Assembly (NCBI GenBank): GCA_040757335.1
Contig: JBFLXB010000001.1
Span: 186,001-250,000, forward strand
From: Nitrospirota bacterium
GTDB lineage: Bacteria > Nitrospirota > Nitrospiria > 2-01-FULL-66-17
DNA length: 64,000 bases
Direction: 5' to 3'
Shown: positions 8,153 to 16,388 of the stretch, piece after piece
How the letters are laid out: every line of letters starts with the position of its first letter
Position numbering within the stretch: position 1 is the stretch's first letter
Made by a program: the position numbers and the translations under genes
The notes under the pieces: model-generated
Told to the model about the DNA's origin: nothing
Seen by the model: the letters and a program-made list of their open reading frames with translations, nothing else
Databases searched by the model: none

Positions 8153-8988
8153 ACACGGGTCCGCACGATGGGGCGCTACGCTGGCCGCTCCCCATACACG
8201 ACCATTGGTCCACGCCGTTTGCCGAGGCGTTGCTGCACCATCTGGATCTCTTCACCGGGGCCACGGTTTTGGATGTGGCGTGCGGCCACGGCACGCCGGC
8301 GTTCTATCTGGCGGAGCAGGTCGGCCCCACCGGACAAGTGCTCGGCATCGACCTGAGCGAACAGAAGATCGCGCGCGCTCGAGAGGCTCAGAAGCAGGAT
8401 CTCCCGTGGCTTCGCTTCGCGTGCTTGGACATGCGCTCGCTGCCTTCACGCGTGCCGATCGTCGATCGGATCACCGGCAACCTCGCGGTCCTGTTCTTTC
8501 GTCCGCGCCGGCTCGAAACGGTCCGTGGCTTGTTCGACCACCTGAAGCCGGGCGGCCAACTCGTCCTGACGTTCCCGTCCCGCGGGACGTTTGCGCTGCT
8601 TTGGCGGAGAATCGATCGGGAACTCGCCGCTCGCGGGTTGGACGCTGAGCGCCATTATCTCGCGGAGTACGTGACGGAGCGGCCCTCCGCGGACGAGGGG
8701 CGCGCCTGGCTCGACGCGCTGGGATTCGAGCGTATCGAGGTGGCCGAGTGGCCCCTGGAGATCCCCACTGGTCCCGGCCAGTCGTTTCTTCGCCATCCGA
8801 TCCTCCGAGGCGGCTTCCTCGACGACGTGTACGATTGTTTCGACGATCGGGGCGTTGCCGAGGAGGTTATGAAGCGAGTGTCTTACGACATCCCCAGTTT
8901 CACGCCCTTGATCGCTCAGCGGTGCGTGCTGTCGGGATGGAAGAAGGCCGGGGCGGGACTCGGGCTCGCTGAAGCCGCAATCTGCTGA
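8149..8988 (+). CDS. Class I SAM-dependent methyltransferase
   Basis: 279 residues of the Methyltransf_11/UbiE type. Motif I VLDVACGHGTPAFYLAEQVG (about residues 41-60), the acidic SAM-ribose residue in VLGIDLSEQKIARAR, motif II near LACLDM/NLAVLFF and motif III LKPGGQLVLTFPS. The C-terminal half is less conserved and may choose the substrate, which cannot be told from sequence. The GTG start is fixed by the overlap with the preceding 47-aa ORF. It is the last gene of the micro-operon, so it may act on a lipid or small molecule linked to the small membrane proteins (inference). Confidence 0.85.
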   Translation: MNTGPHDGALRWPLPIHDHWSTPFAEALLHHLDLFTGATVLDVACGHGTPAFYLAEQVGPTGQVLGIDLSEQKIARAREAQKQDLPWLRFACLDMRSLPSRVPIVDRITGNLAVLFFRPRRLETVRGLFDHLKPGGQLVLTFPSRGTFALLWRRIDRELAARGLDAERHYLAEYVTERPSADEGRAWLDALGFERIEVAEWPLEIPTGPGQSFLRHPILRGGFLDDVYDCFDDRGVAEEVMKRVSYDIPSFTPLIAQRCVLSGWKKAGAGLGLAEAAIC

Positions 8989-9240
8989 CCGCACGTCGCT
9001 GGGGGATGCCCCGAAACAGGCTAATCGATCCTTGCCGAGGCTCTCGAGAATGATGCGCCTGGTTCTACGAGCGAGGGATCGGTACATCCTTCCTGACTTC
9101 GGGGTAGAGATCTCCAGTCCTCAGCCGTCCAGAACCCTCCGTTTGGGGGATAGCCGTCTGAAGCGCTCAGATGATACTGTTACCTTGCAATTTCGAGGCG
9201 GGATTTGTTACCCGTATCCATCGGGGAGCAGGGGTCCGAT

Positions 9241-9588
9241 ATGAGTCGCCTGTCATGCGCCCAGGCAAGTGGGATGTTGTTGCTCGCCGGGTGGTTGGTC
9301 GTCTGCCTCTTGTGTCAAGGCTATCCCGACACGGCCCACGCCCATCATGCGGACCCTGCCGATCTCGACCGCGGGTGCCTCATTGTGGCCGAGGTTTCTC
9401 CGTTCGCCGCTTCCCAGTTGTTGGCCGAATCAACGCGTTGCACCGGCGACATTGACGATCCGTTTCTGGCGGCGCCACCCTCCCCCGGGGTGGTATTCGG
9501 AAGTGTACATCCGGCGGTTCATCCAGGTGTCTCGTCCTCTCTGAGGTCCGCCAAGCTCTTCCAATTGCACCGCGTGTACCGCATTTAG
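9241..9588 (+). CDS. Secreted hypothetical protein (115 aa) at the start of the metal island
   Basis: A signal peptide is clear: hydrophobic core MLLLAGWLVVCLLC, then AHA just before HHADPADLD. The mature part has a His pair, two Cys and a Pro/Val-rich tail and matches no known family. I chose the ATG at 9241, with GGGGAGCAGGGG upstream, over an in-frame TTG at 9205. Its position ahead of Spy-like and copper genes suggests a periplasmic metal-related role (inference only). Confidence 0.55.
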   Translation: MSRLSCAQASGMLLLAGWLVVCLLCQGYPDTAHAHHADPADLDRGCLIVAEVSPFAASQLLAESTRCTGDIDDPFLAAPPSPGVVFGSVHPAVHPGVSSSLRSAKLFQLHRVYRI

Positions 9589-9690
9589 CGCATCGCCCGT
9601 TCGGGCTGATGTCCGACGTTCGTTTCTAGCTTCCTGACAACGTAGTACGCGGCATCGACCATTGCCCGGTTGGGCCGCGAGGAGAACCGG

Positions 9691-10194
9691 ATGAATCGGC
9701 GCGCTCCGTCGGTTGTCGTGGTCCACCTGTCGTTGGCGGCAACCGGGTTCTTGCTCAACTTCTGGTGGGAAATGATGCAGTCGCCGCTGTACGCAGACGT
9801 CGGGCGCAAGTCGTACGCCGAGATTTTGACGTCGCGGTTGCATTGCACGGTGGGCGACATGGTGATCCTCCTGGGCGCGTATTGGATCGTGGCGTTGGCA
9901 ACCGGCAATCGGTTCTGGGTGTTGCACGGCCGTATCCGGGATGTCGCGGCGTTCACGGCGCTCGGGCTGGGATACACCGTGGTGAGCGAGTGGGTGAACG
10001 TGGACCTTCGCAGCGCGTGGAGTTACTCCGGTTCGATGCCTCGCGTGCCGTGGATTGCCACTGGATTGGCGCCGTTCCTGCAGTGGATCGTTCTACCTCC
10101 GCTAATCGCGGGGGTGAGCCGGCGTTTGGTGGGGCTGCCTCACGATGGCGGCTCCAATACGGACACACATCTCTACGAAGAAAAGGAGCGAAAC
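9691..10194 (+). CDS. Polytopic membrane protein (about 168 aa), reads without a stop into the next gene
   Basis: ATG at 9691 with GAGGAG upstream. Four hydrophobic segments (about 8-25, 57-75, 85-103, 125-142) with an NFWWEMMQSPLY motif after the first. Similar uncharacterised membrane proteins occur in bacterial metal-resistance clusters, as far as I can recall. There is no stop codon: the frame continues through a Shine-Dalgarno (AAGGAG, 10184-10189) into the Spy-like protein, so a 392-residue fusion (9691-10869) is encoded. The 10194 end given here is the boundary to the internal start, not a stop. Confidence 0.6.
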
Positions 10195-10869
10195 ATGAAG
10201 CGTGCGATCACCGGTCTTGTGATGATGATGGCCTTGCTGTCCTCGACCGCCGTGGCTTTGGCCCAGATGGGGAAGTCAGACAAGGGAGGGGGCGGCATGA
10301 TGGGTGGGGGCATGATGGGCGATGGGATGATGGGCGGCGGCATGATGGGTCGCGAAGACGATGGCGGGATGGGGATGCACGGTCCGGGAATGGAAATGGG
10401 CGGCATGAGCGAGATGAAGAAGATGATGCGCGCCATGCCCAGGCTCAATCTCACACCCGATCAAAAGAAAAAGGTCCAGCTCTCGACCCTCCAGCACCAG
10501 AAAGAGGCGATTCCGCTGCTGGGCCAAATCCGCATGGCGGGCGTGGAAATTCAAGAACTGCTGCTTGCAGATTCCGTAAACCTCGACAAGGTCAAGTCCA
10601 AGGTCAAGGAGAAATACGACGCTGGCGCGAAGCTGGAGATGAGCCATTTGGCGCTGGCGCAAGAGATCAAGAAGATGCTCACGCCCGAGCAGCGGCGACA
10701 GATGGAGTCCATGATGATGCCAATGGGGCCGATGATGGAGTCCATGCCCATGATAGGGGGCATGATGGGCTCCCCGGCGGGCTCGGCCAGGCCGGAACCG
10801 GCACCTTCAGAAGCGCCCGGCGGGTCGAGCGGGGGGGCGACCGACTCCAAGGACCCGCACCATCCTTGA
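10195..10869 (+). CDS. Met-rich periplasmic Spy/CpxP-like (LTxxQ) metal-binding protein
   Basis: Starts MKRAITGLVMMMALLSSTAVALA, a typical signal peptide, behind AAGGAG. Then comes a repeated MMGGG/MMGDG Met-Gly block (about residues 30-60), the type of thioether-rich segment that binds Cu(I) or Ag(I). Next is a helical domain with LTPDQKKKVQ and LTPEQRRQME, the two LTxxQ motifs of the Spy/CpxP/ZraP family. A second Met-rich tail closes it. It likely binds copper and/or acts as a periplasmic chaperone. It is in frame with the upstream membrane protein, so both a fused and a separate form may be made. Confidence 0.8.
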   Translation: MKRAITGLVMMMALLSSTAVALAQMGKSDKGGGGMMGGGMMGDGMMGGGMMGREDDGGMGMHGPGMEMGGMSEMKKMMRAMPRLNLTPDQKKKVQLSTLQHQKEAIPLLGQIRMAGVEIQELLLADSVNLDKVKSKVKEKYDAGAKLEMSHLALAQEIKKMLTPEQRRQMESMMMPMGPMMESMPMIGGMMGSPAGSARPEPAPSEAPGGSSGGATDSKDPHHP

Positions 10870-10945
10870 GGAGGACTGCAGATGACGACGACCAATCCGT
10901 GGAGAACCGGGGCGTAAAAGCAACCACGGACACGGAGGCAGCGTG

Positions 10946-13351
10946 ATGGCAACTGATCCGGTCTGCGGCATGACGGTTGACGAGGCGTCGGCCGCGGGAA
11001 CAGCGATGTTCGAGGGGCGGGCGTTCTTCTTTTGCTCTATTCACTGCTTGCGGGCGTTTGAGGCCAACCCCAAGCCCTTTGTCGCGTCCAGCTCCATTCA
11101 TGCCATGCCGGAGGGTCTCCCCCCAGCCAAGACGACCAAGGCCGCCAAGGAGATGGCCAAGGACCCGATCTGCGGGATGGTGGTGGAGAAGGCCACCGCA
11201 CTCAAGACCGAGCGTGCCGGGCGGGCGTACTACTTTTGCAGCGCGGGGTGCCAGCGCACATTCGAATCGCCCGAACAGGAACTCAAGTCCATGCGCACCC
11301 GCGTCACGATCGCGCTCACCGGCGTGCTGGCCTTGGCCGTGCTGCGCGCCGCCGCGTTCCTGGCGCTGGCCACCGGCGCCACGATCGTCACGTGGGCGCC
11401 GATCCCGCAACTGCCGTGGTTTACGTGGGGCGTGTGGCTGTTCCTGTTGGTCACGCCGGTGCAGTTCATCGGCGGGTGGTCGTTCTACGTGGGGTCGTGG
11501 ACCGCGATCCGCACGCGCACCATCAACATGGACTTCTTGATCGCGCTCGGCACCACGGTCGCGTACCTCTACAGCGTCGCGGTGATCTTCTTCCCGTGGG
11601 TGCTGCCGGTGAAGATCGAAGAGCGGGATGTGTATTTTGAAGTCTCGGCCGTGATTATCGCGTTTGTGCTGCTCGGCAAATACATGGAGGAGATGATCAA
11701 AAAACGCTCGTCGGCCGCGGTGCGCAAGCTCTTGGATCTCAAACCCGCCACCGCGCGCGTGATCCGCGAAGGCGCCGAGATGGAGGTGCCGGCCGAGAGC
11801 GTGATGGTCGGCGAGGTCGTGGTGGTGCGGCCCGGGGAGAAGATCGCGACCGATGGCGCGGTGATCGAGGGTGCGTCCTCGGTGGACGAATCCATGTTGA
11901 CCGGCGAATCCATGCCCGTGGAGAAAACGATGGGCAGCCAAGTCATCGGCGGCACGCTCAACCGCGCGGGCCTGCTGCGCTTCAAAGCCACGCGGGTCGG
12001 CGCAGAGACGGCCCTGGCGCAGATCATCAAGATGGTGGAAGAGGCGCAGGCCAGCAGCGCGCCCATCCAGCGCCTGGCTGATCAGGTGACCGGCTATTTT
12101 GTCCCGGCCGTGGTGGGTGTGGCGGTGCTGGCGTTCGCGGGTTGGTGGCTGGCCGGCAATTTCCCGCAAGCCCTGCTCGCGTTCATCGCGGTGCTGATCA
12201 TCGCGTGTCCGTGTGCGTTGGGCATCGCCACGCCCGCTGCGCTGATGGTGGGCGTGGGCAAGGGCGCGGAGGGCGGCATCCTGATCCGCGGGGGCGAGGT
12301 CTTGGAGCGCGCGCAAAAACTCACCGCGGTCGTCTTCGACAAGACCGGGACCCTGACGCGGGGGGAACCAAACGTCACCGACGTGGTGCCGCTCGCTGGC
12401 CTGACGGAGACAGAAGTCCTGCGCCTGGCTGCGGCGGTGGAGGTCGGCTCGGAGCATCCGCTAGGGGAGGCCATTGTGCGGGCGGCGCAACACCGGAAAT
12501 TGGACCTGCCCAAGGTGAGCGACTTCGAGGCGATTCCCGGTCACGGGATTCGGGGGCGAATCGCAAATCCCCCCTCCGCCCCCCTTTTTCAAAGGGGGGA
12601 ACCACATCACCTGTCACAGCCGTTCCTCCCCCCTTTGGAAAAGGGGGGAGGAGGGGATTTGGTTTTGCTCGGCAACCGACGGTTGTTTCGGGCCGAAGGG
12701 ATCGATCCGTCGCCTGCAGAATCCACGATGACCCGCCTGGAATCCGAAGGCAAGACCGCGATGCTGGTGGGCGCAGACCGCGCGCTGGTCGGCATTGTTG
12801 CCGTGGCGGACACGCTCAAACCCGAGGCGAGGGAAGCGGTCGGCGCGCTGCGCCAGGAAGGCGTCGAGGTCATCCTCCTCACCGGCGACAACCAGCGCAC
12901 GGCCCACGCCATTGCGCGCGAGGTCGGCATCGAACACGTGATTGCCGAGGTTTTGCCGGCGGACAAGGCCCGGGTCGTCCAGGACCTGCAGAAGCAGCGA
13001 AAGATCGTGGCCATGGTGGGCGACGGGGTGAACGACGCGCCCGCGCTCGCCGCCGCGGACATTGGCATCGCGATCGGATCCGGTTCCGATGTCGCCAAGG
13101 AAACCGGCGGCATCATCCTTGTCAGAAACGACGTGCGCGACGTGGTGGCGGGCATCCGTCTGTCCCGCGCGACCATGCGCAAGATCAAACAGAATCTGTT
13201 CTGGGCGTTCATTTACAACAGCGTGGGCATTCCGATCGCGGCGCTCGGGTTTTTGAATCCGATTGTCGCTGCGGCGGCCATGGCGCTGAGCTCCTTGTCC
13301 GTGATCGTGAACTCGGCGCTGTTGAAACGACAGAAGTTGGCGGTGGCGTGA
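10946..13351 (+). CDS. copA: Copper/silver-exporting P1B-type ATPase with two N-terminal YHS domains
   Basis: About 801 residues. YHS domain 1 (DPVCGM, residues 4-9, with FFFCSIHC) and YHS domain 2 (DPICGM, residues 73-78, with YYFCSAGC) replace the usual HMA domains. The core has the actuator TGES, the CPC metal site (residues 421-423), phosphorylation D465 in DKTGTLT, ATP-binding GHGI and hinge GDGVND. CPC predicts Cu(I)/Ag(I) efflux to the periplasm. Residues ~541-572, between GHGI and NRRLF, come from a 96-bp palindromic repeat inserted in frame. ATG 10946 was chosen (GGAGG at 10934-10938); a GTG lies one codon earlier. Confidence 0.93.
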   Translation: MATDPVCGMTVDEASAAGTAMFEGRAFFFCSIHCLRAFEANPKPFVASSSIHAMPEGLPPAKTTKAAKEMAKDPICGMVVEKATALKTERAGRAYYFCSAGCQRTFESPEQELKSMRTRVTIALTGVLALAVLRAAAFLALATGATIVTWAPIPQLPWFTWGVWLFLLVTPVQFIGGWSFYVGSWTAIRTRTINMDFLIALGTTVAYLYSVAVIFFPWVLPVKIEERDVYFEVSAVIIAFVLLGKYMEEMIKKRSSAAVRKLLDLKPATARVIREGAEMEVPAESVMVGEVVVVRPGEKIATDGAVIEGASSVDESMLTGESMPVEKTMGSQVIGGTLNRAGLLRFKATRVGAETALAQIIKMVEEAQASSAPIQRLADQVTGYFVPAVVGVAVLAFAGWWLAGNFPQALLAFIAVLIIACPCALGIATPAALMVGVGKGAEGGILIRGGEVLERAQKLTAVVFDKTGTLTRGEPNVTDVVPLAGLTETEVLRLAAAVEVGSEHPLGEAIVRAAQHRKLDLPKVSDFEAIPGHGIRGRIANPPSAPLFQRGEPHHLSQPFLPPLEKGGGGDLVLLGNRRLFRAEGIDPSPAESTMTRLESEGKTAMLVGADRALVGIVAVADTLKPEAREAVGALRQEGVEVILLTGDNQRTAHAIAREVGIEHVIAEVLPADKARVVQDLQKQRKIVAMVGDGVNDAPALAAADIGIAIGSGSDVAKETGGIILVRNDVRDVVAGIRLSRATMRKIKQNLFWAFIYNSVGIPIAALGFLNPIVAAAAMALSSLSVIVNSALLKRQKLAVA
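12565..12660. repeat. 96-bp palindromic repeat inserted in frame in the P1B ATPase gene
   Basis: The ends AAATCCCC and GGGGATTT are exact complements. Each half also contains its own C6-T/A-G6 hairpin (around 12580-12599 and 12629-12647). The two halves together form an imperfect inverted repeat of about 35 bp. It codes for Pro/Gly-rich peptides ([18 protein letters not shown]) that are foreign to the ATPase family. The length is a multiple of three, so the frame is kept. Confidence 0.8.
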
Positions 13352-13375
13352 CGTGGATCTCCGGAGGCAACGGCC

Positions 13376-13573
13376 GTGAATGAGCGAATGAGGGCGTGCG
13401 TGCGCGACTGGGCCTGGATCTGCCCGTACCTGATGCTGGGGTTGGCCGCGGGAATCTTGATCCTGTTCGGCGTCACGGTCTGGACCTCGATTCTGGTCGC
13501 GCTCCTCCTGGTCTGTCCTGCGATCATGATTTGGGGAGCATTGTATCTAAGACGACGTTCTCCGAAAGGGTAG
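13376..13573 (+). CDS. Small two-segment membrane protein (65 aa), unknown
   Basis: GTG start with CCGGAGG upstream, 24 nt after the ATPase stop. Two hydrophobic segments (about 14-34 and 37-56) end in a basic RRRSPKG tail. Resembles the many tiny membrane proteins that follow copper ATPases, but matches no family I can name. An in-frame ATG lies four codons in. The next gene starts one base after its stop, so the three genes are probably one operon. Confidence 0.6.
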   Translation: MNERMRACVRDWAWICPYLMLGLAAGILILFGVTVWTSILVALLLVCPAIMIWGALYLRRRSPKG

Positions 13574-13574
13574 T

Positions 13575-15281
13575 ATGGATTCCCGTCCGTTCAGGCTCAG
13601 ATTCGCAGACGTCAATCGCCTCCGCGCGATTCTGATGATCGTGCTCGAATCCGGCGGAGCGATCGTGATCGAACGGTTGCGGCTCAATTACCTGCTGCCG
13701 CTTCGATACCGCGTTGGCCGACTCCTCAGAAGGAGACCGTCCGAGCACGAGCTGACCCGAGTCGAAGCGACCACGCTCTTCTCGCCCCCGGCGTTGCGTG
13801 CGCTCCTGGAGCGGCTCGGTCCCACCTTTGTCAAATTCGGGCAGATCCTCAGCATGCGCGCCGATGTCGTGGGCGCGGAGCTCTCCGAGGAGCTGTCCAA
13901 GCTCCAGAGCAATGTCGGCCCGTTTCCCTATGAGATTGCGAGGGAGATCATCAAGGAGGAGCTGGGCCGGCATCCCGAGGACCTGTTCGCTTCGTTTGAA
14001 AAGGTCCCGGTGGCCGCGGCCTCATTGGCGCAGGTCCATCGCGCCCTTCTCAAAGACGGCGCGGAAGTGGCGGTCAAGGTCCAACGGCCCGGTATCCGCA
14101 AGATCATCGAGCAGGATATCCACATTCTGCATTTTCTCGCGGGCTTGGCCGAGCGGTTCCTTCCGGAGCTTCGGCTCTACCGACCGGCAAGGATCGTGCA
14201 GGAGTTTGCGGACTGGACGCTCCGTGAGCTCGACTTCAAGGCCGAAGGGCACAATGCGGAGCGGTTTCGCTACATCTTCCGCGAGAATCACGACATCTTC
14301 ATCCCCAAGGTCTATTGGGACTACACGACCCCGCGCGTGCTCACCGCCGCGTTTTCGCACGGGGCCAAGGTGACGGATCTCGAGCGGATCGCGGCCTTTG
14401 GCGTGGATCGCAAGAAACTGGCCTCGATCGGGGTGGATGCGTTCTTCCAGCAATTTTTCGTGGCGGGTTTTTTCCACGCGGATCCTCATCCCGGCAATTT
14501 CTTCGCCATGCCTGACGGCTCGCTCTGTCTGCACGATTTCGGCATGGTGGGGTACCTGGATCAGGCGTCACGGCGGGAACTGTTGAGCTGTTTGATTGCG
14601 TTCGTGAACAAGGACATCGAGGGCTACACCAAGCACCTCATGCACATGGCCGTGACTGACGAGCGCAGCGACGTGACCGGTTTCGAGAAGGACACGGCCG
14701 GGATCCTGAGCGAGTTCTTCTTCTCCGAGCATCCGCCGAGCGTGGCGTGGGCGTTCTTCAACGTGATCAACCGGGCGACCAGCCGCGGGATCCGGTTCCC
14801 GGGTGACCTGGCGCTCTTCGGCAAGGCGCTGGTCACCACAGAGGGCATGGGCAGCAAGCTCTACCCGGAGTTCGATCTGAACTCGGAGTTGGCGCCGTTC
14901 GTGACCAACGCGCTCAAAGGGTACTTCTCGCCCACCAAGGCGTTCGAGCAGCTTCAAACCGATCTCCTCGATTACGCGGCGTCTGTGCGAACCTTCCCCG
15001 ATCGGGTGCTCAATGTGCTGACCAAGCTCGAAAAGGGCGAGATCGGCGTGAAGCTGGACACGGGCGATTTGGAAGGCATGAAGAAGGAATTCGATCGCCA
15101 GAACGACCTTCGCATCTTGGGCATGGTCCTCACCGCGGTGGTGGTCGCCACGCTCGCGTTGCTGCACTTGGAAGGCACGGCCACAATCCTCGGTATTCCG
15201 CTGAGCCGCCTGGGTCTGGTCGTGACCGGCGTGTTGTTGGTCTGGTTCGTGATGCGCCTGCGGCAGGGACCGAGAGGCTAG
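13575..15281 (+). CDS. ABC1/UbiB-family atypical kinase
   Basis: 568 residues. Diagnostic KxGQ motif (K87-F-G-Q90) in the N-terminal extension, the Ala-rich nucleotide loop VAAASLAQVH, VKVQRPG with the catalytic Lys, ADPHPGN and LHDFGM. Two membrane segments lie at the C-terminus (about 515-532 and 540-558), as in bacterial UbiB. UbiB proteins support ubiquinone or other isoprenoid-lipid metabolism through ATPase activity; the target here is unknown. Its location in a metal island, with an ICMT-like protein and a lycopene-cyclase-like protein nearby, hints at isoprenoid or quinone handling in the envelope (inference). Confidence 0.9.
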   Translation: MDSRPFRLRFADVNRLRAILMIVLESGGAIVIERLRLNYLLPLRYRVGRLLRRRPSEHELTRVEATTLFSPPALRALLERLGPTFVKFGQILSMRADVVGAELSEELSKLQSNVGPFPYEIAREIIKEELGRHPEDLFASFEKVPVAAASLAQVHRALLKDGAEVAVKVQRPGIRKIIEQDIHILHFLAGLAERFLPELRLYRPARIVQEFADWTLRELDFKAEGHNAERFRYIFRENHDIFIPKVYWDYTTPRVLTAAFSHGAKVTDLERIAAFGVDRKKLASIGVDAFFQQFFVAGFFHADPHPGNFFAMPDGSLCLHDFGMVGYLDQASRRELLSCLIAFVNKDIEGYTKHLMHMAVTDERSDVTGFEKDTAGILSEFFFSEHPPSVAWAFFNVINRATSRGIRFPGDLALFGKALVTTEGMGSKLYPEFDLNSELAPFVTNALKGYFSPTKAFEQLQTDLLDYAASVRTFPDRVLNVLTKLEKGEIGVKLDTGDLEGMKKEFDRQNDLRILGMVLTAVVVATLALLHLEGTATILGIPLSRLGLVVTGVLLVWFVMRLRQGPRG

Positions 15282-15316
15282 AGCCCTTTCATGAACGGCA
15301 CACGTGCTCAGAGCTC

Positions 15317-15450
15317 TCTCCTTCCCCCCTTGCGGGGGAAGGATGGGATGGGGGGCCGTCAGGCTCGAAGGGGGCATACCTCCGCTCGAGGCGAGCACCG
15401 TCCCCGTAGGCGCCCCCCACCCTGCCCCTCCCCCGCAAAGGGGGGAGGGA
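15317..15450. repeat. GC-rich imperfect inverted repeat, about 134 bp, intergenic
   Basis: The left arm (about 15317-15355) and right arm (about 15412-15450) are imperfect reverse complements. Each carries a CCCCnTTGCGGGGG-like hairpin. Read as protein it gives PPCGGRMGWG and PHPAPPPQRGEG, typical of such repeats and not of a gene. It separates the UbiB-like gene from the DUF2933 operon and resembles the element inside the P1B ATPase in style, not in sequence. Confidence 0.7.
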
Positions 15451-15480
15451 AATTTCATGCGGCGGGGTGAGTCAGAGCTC

Positions 15481-15699
15481 ATGACCATTAACCAGCAATC
15501 CACACCGCGCCTGGGATGGCGCTCGATCCTTGCGCTATGCGGGTTTCTGGCCATTGCCGCGTTCTTTCTGCTGTCAGAGCATCGCGCGCACGCTTTGGGC
15601 ATCCTGCCGTACGTACTGTTGCTGCTGTGCCCGATCCTGCATCTGTTCGGCCACGGCGGGCACGGCCGTCATTCCGGAGGAGGAGACCGACATGAATAA
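15481..15699 (+). CDS. DUF2933-family small membrane protein
   Basis: 72 residues, one or two hydrophobic segments, with the family hallmark FLLSEHRAHALG followed by LPYVLLLLCPILHLFGHGGHG. DUF2933 proteins are common next to copper and silver resistance genes and have a His-rich tail (HGGHGRHSGGGDRHE here) that could bind metal. I chose the ATG at 15481. The open frame upstream is only the palindromic repeat. Its last 8 nt overlap the next gene. Confidence 0.85.
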   Translation: MTINQQSTPRLGWRSILALCGFLAIAAFFLLSEHRAHALGILPYVLLLLCPILHLFGHGGHGRHSGGGDRHE

Positions 15700-16369
15700 T
15701 TCCGCTCCCTCCTATGGCTTGTGGTCGCTGGTGATCATCAACTCCTTGATCTTCATCATGTTCGCGTTCAGCTTTGCCAAGCCGCAGACCTCACGCGACT
15801 GGCGATCCTTCGGCGCGTTCTCCGCGTTCCTGGTGGCGCTGTTCACCGAGATGTATGGGTTCCCGCTCACCATCTACCTCTTGTCTGGGTGGTTGCAAAG
15901 TCGCTATCCGGGGGTGGATTGGTTCTCGCATGATGCCGGCCACCTGTTGGAGGTCTTGTTCGGCTGGCGCACTAACCCGCATTTCGGTCCATTCCACGTC
16001 CTGAGCTTTGCGCTCATCGGCGGCGGCTTCATCCTGCTGTCCAATGCCTGGAAGGTCCTCTACGCGGCGCAGCAGTCCCACACATTGGCGACCACCGGTC
16101 CCTACGGCCGCATCCGGCATCCCCAGTACGTGGGGTTTGTCTTGATCATGGTCGGATTCGTGGTGCAGTGGCCCACGATCCTGACGTTGGCCATGTTCCC
16201 GGTCCTGGTCGTCATGTACGTCAGGCTGGCGCGCCGGGAGGAGCGTGAAGTCTTGGCGGAATTCGGCGAGGAGTACGCCCGCTACGCGGCGCGCACTCCG
16301 GCCTTTTTCCCCCGTCTCGGCGCGATCAACGCGCGGACGCGGGACCTGCCGACCAGCGGACGCCGGTAG
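15692..16369 (+). CDS. Isoprenylcysteine carboxyl methyltransferase-like (ICMT/PEMT) integral membrane protein
   Basis: 225 residues with four to five membrane segments. The conserved C-terminal SAM-binding part reads GPYGRIRHPQYVGFVLIMVGF, followed by REEREVLAEFGEEYARYAART, the RHPxY and EE-ExxF-G-Y pattern of the ICMT/phospholipid methyltransferase group. Such proteins with a DUF2933 partner are frequent in copper and heavy-metal clusters; their substrate is unknown. GGAGGAGG precedes the ATG, which overlaps the DUF2933 stop. The SAM synthetase gene starts 19 nt downstream, so a SAM-consuming and a SAM-making enzyme sit side by side. Confidence 0.85.
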   Translation: MNNSAPSYGLWSLVIINSLIFIMFAFSFAKPQTSRDWRSFGAFSAFLVALFTEMYGFPLTIYLLSGWLQSRYPGVDWFSHDAGHLLEVLFGWRTNPHFGPFHVLSFALIGGGFILLSNAWKVLYAAQQSHTLATTGPYGRIRHPQYVGFVLIMVGFVVQWPTILTLAMFPVLVVMYVRLARREEREVLAEFGEEYARYAARTPAFFPRLGAINARTRDLPTSGRR

Positions 16370-16388
16370 CACGCACGAGGAGATCGAC

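Noticed and set aside
9160-9174. TCTGA/TCAGA inverted repeat upstream of the secreted protein, considered as a CueR-type operator
   Set aside because: Arms are only 5 bp and no -35/-10 pair with a 19-20 bp spacer surrounds them.
10679-12457. 592-codon minus-strand frame
   Set aside because: Antisense of the Spy-like and copper ATPase genes; composition is typical of a shadow frame.
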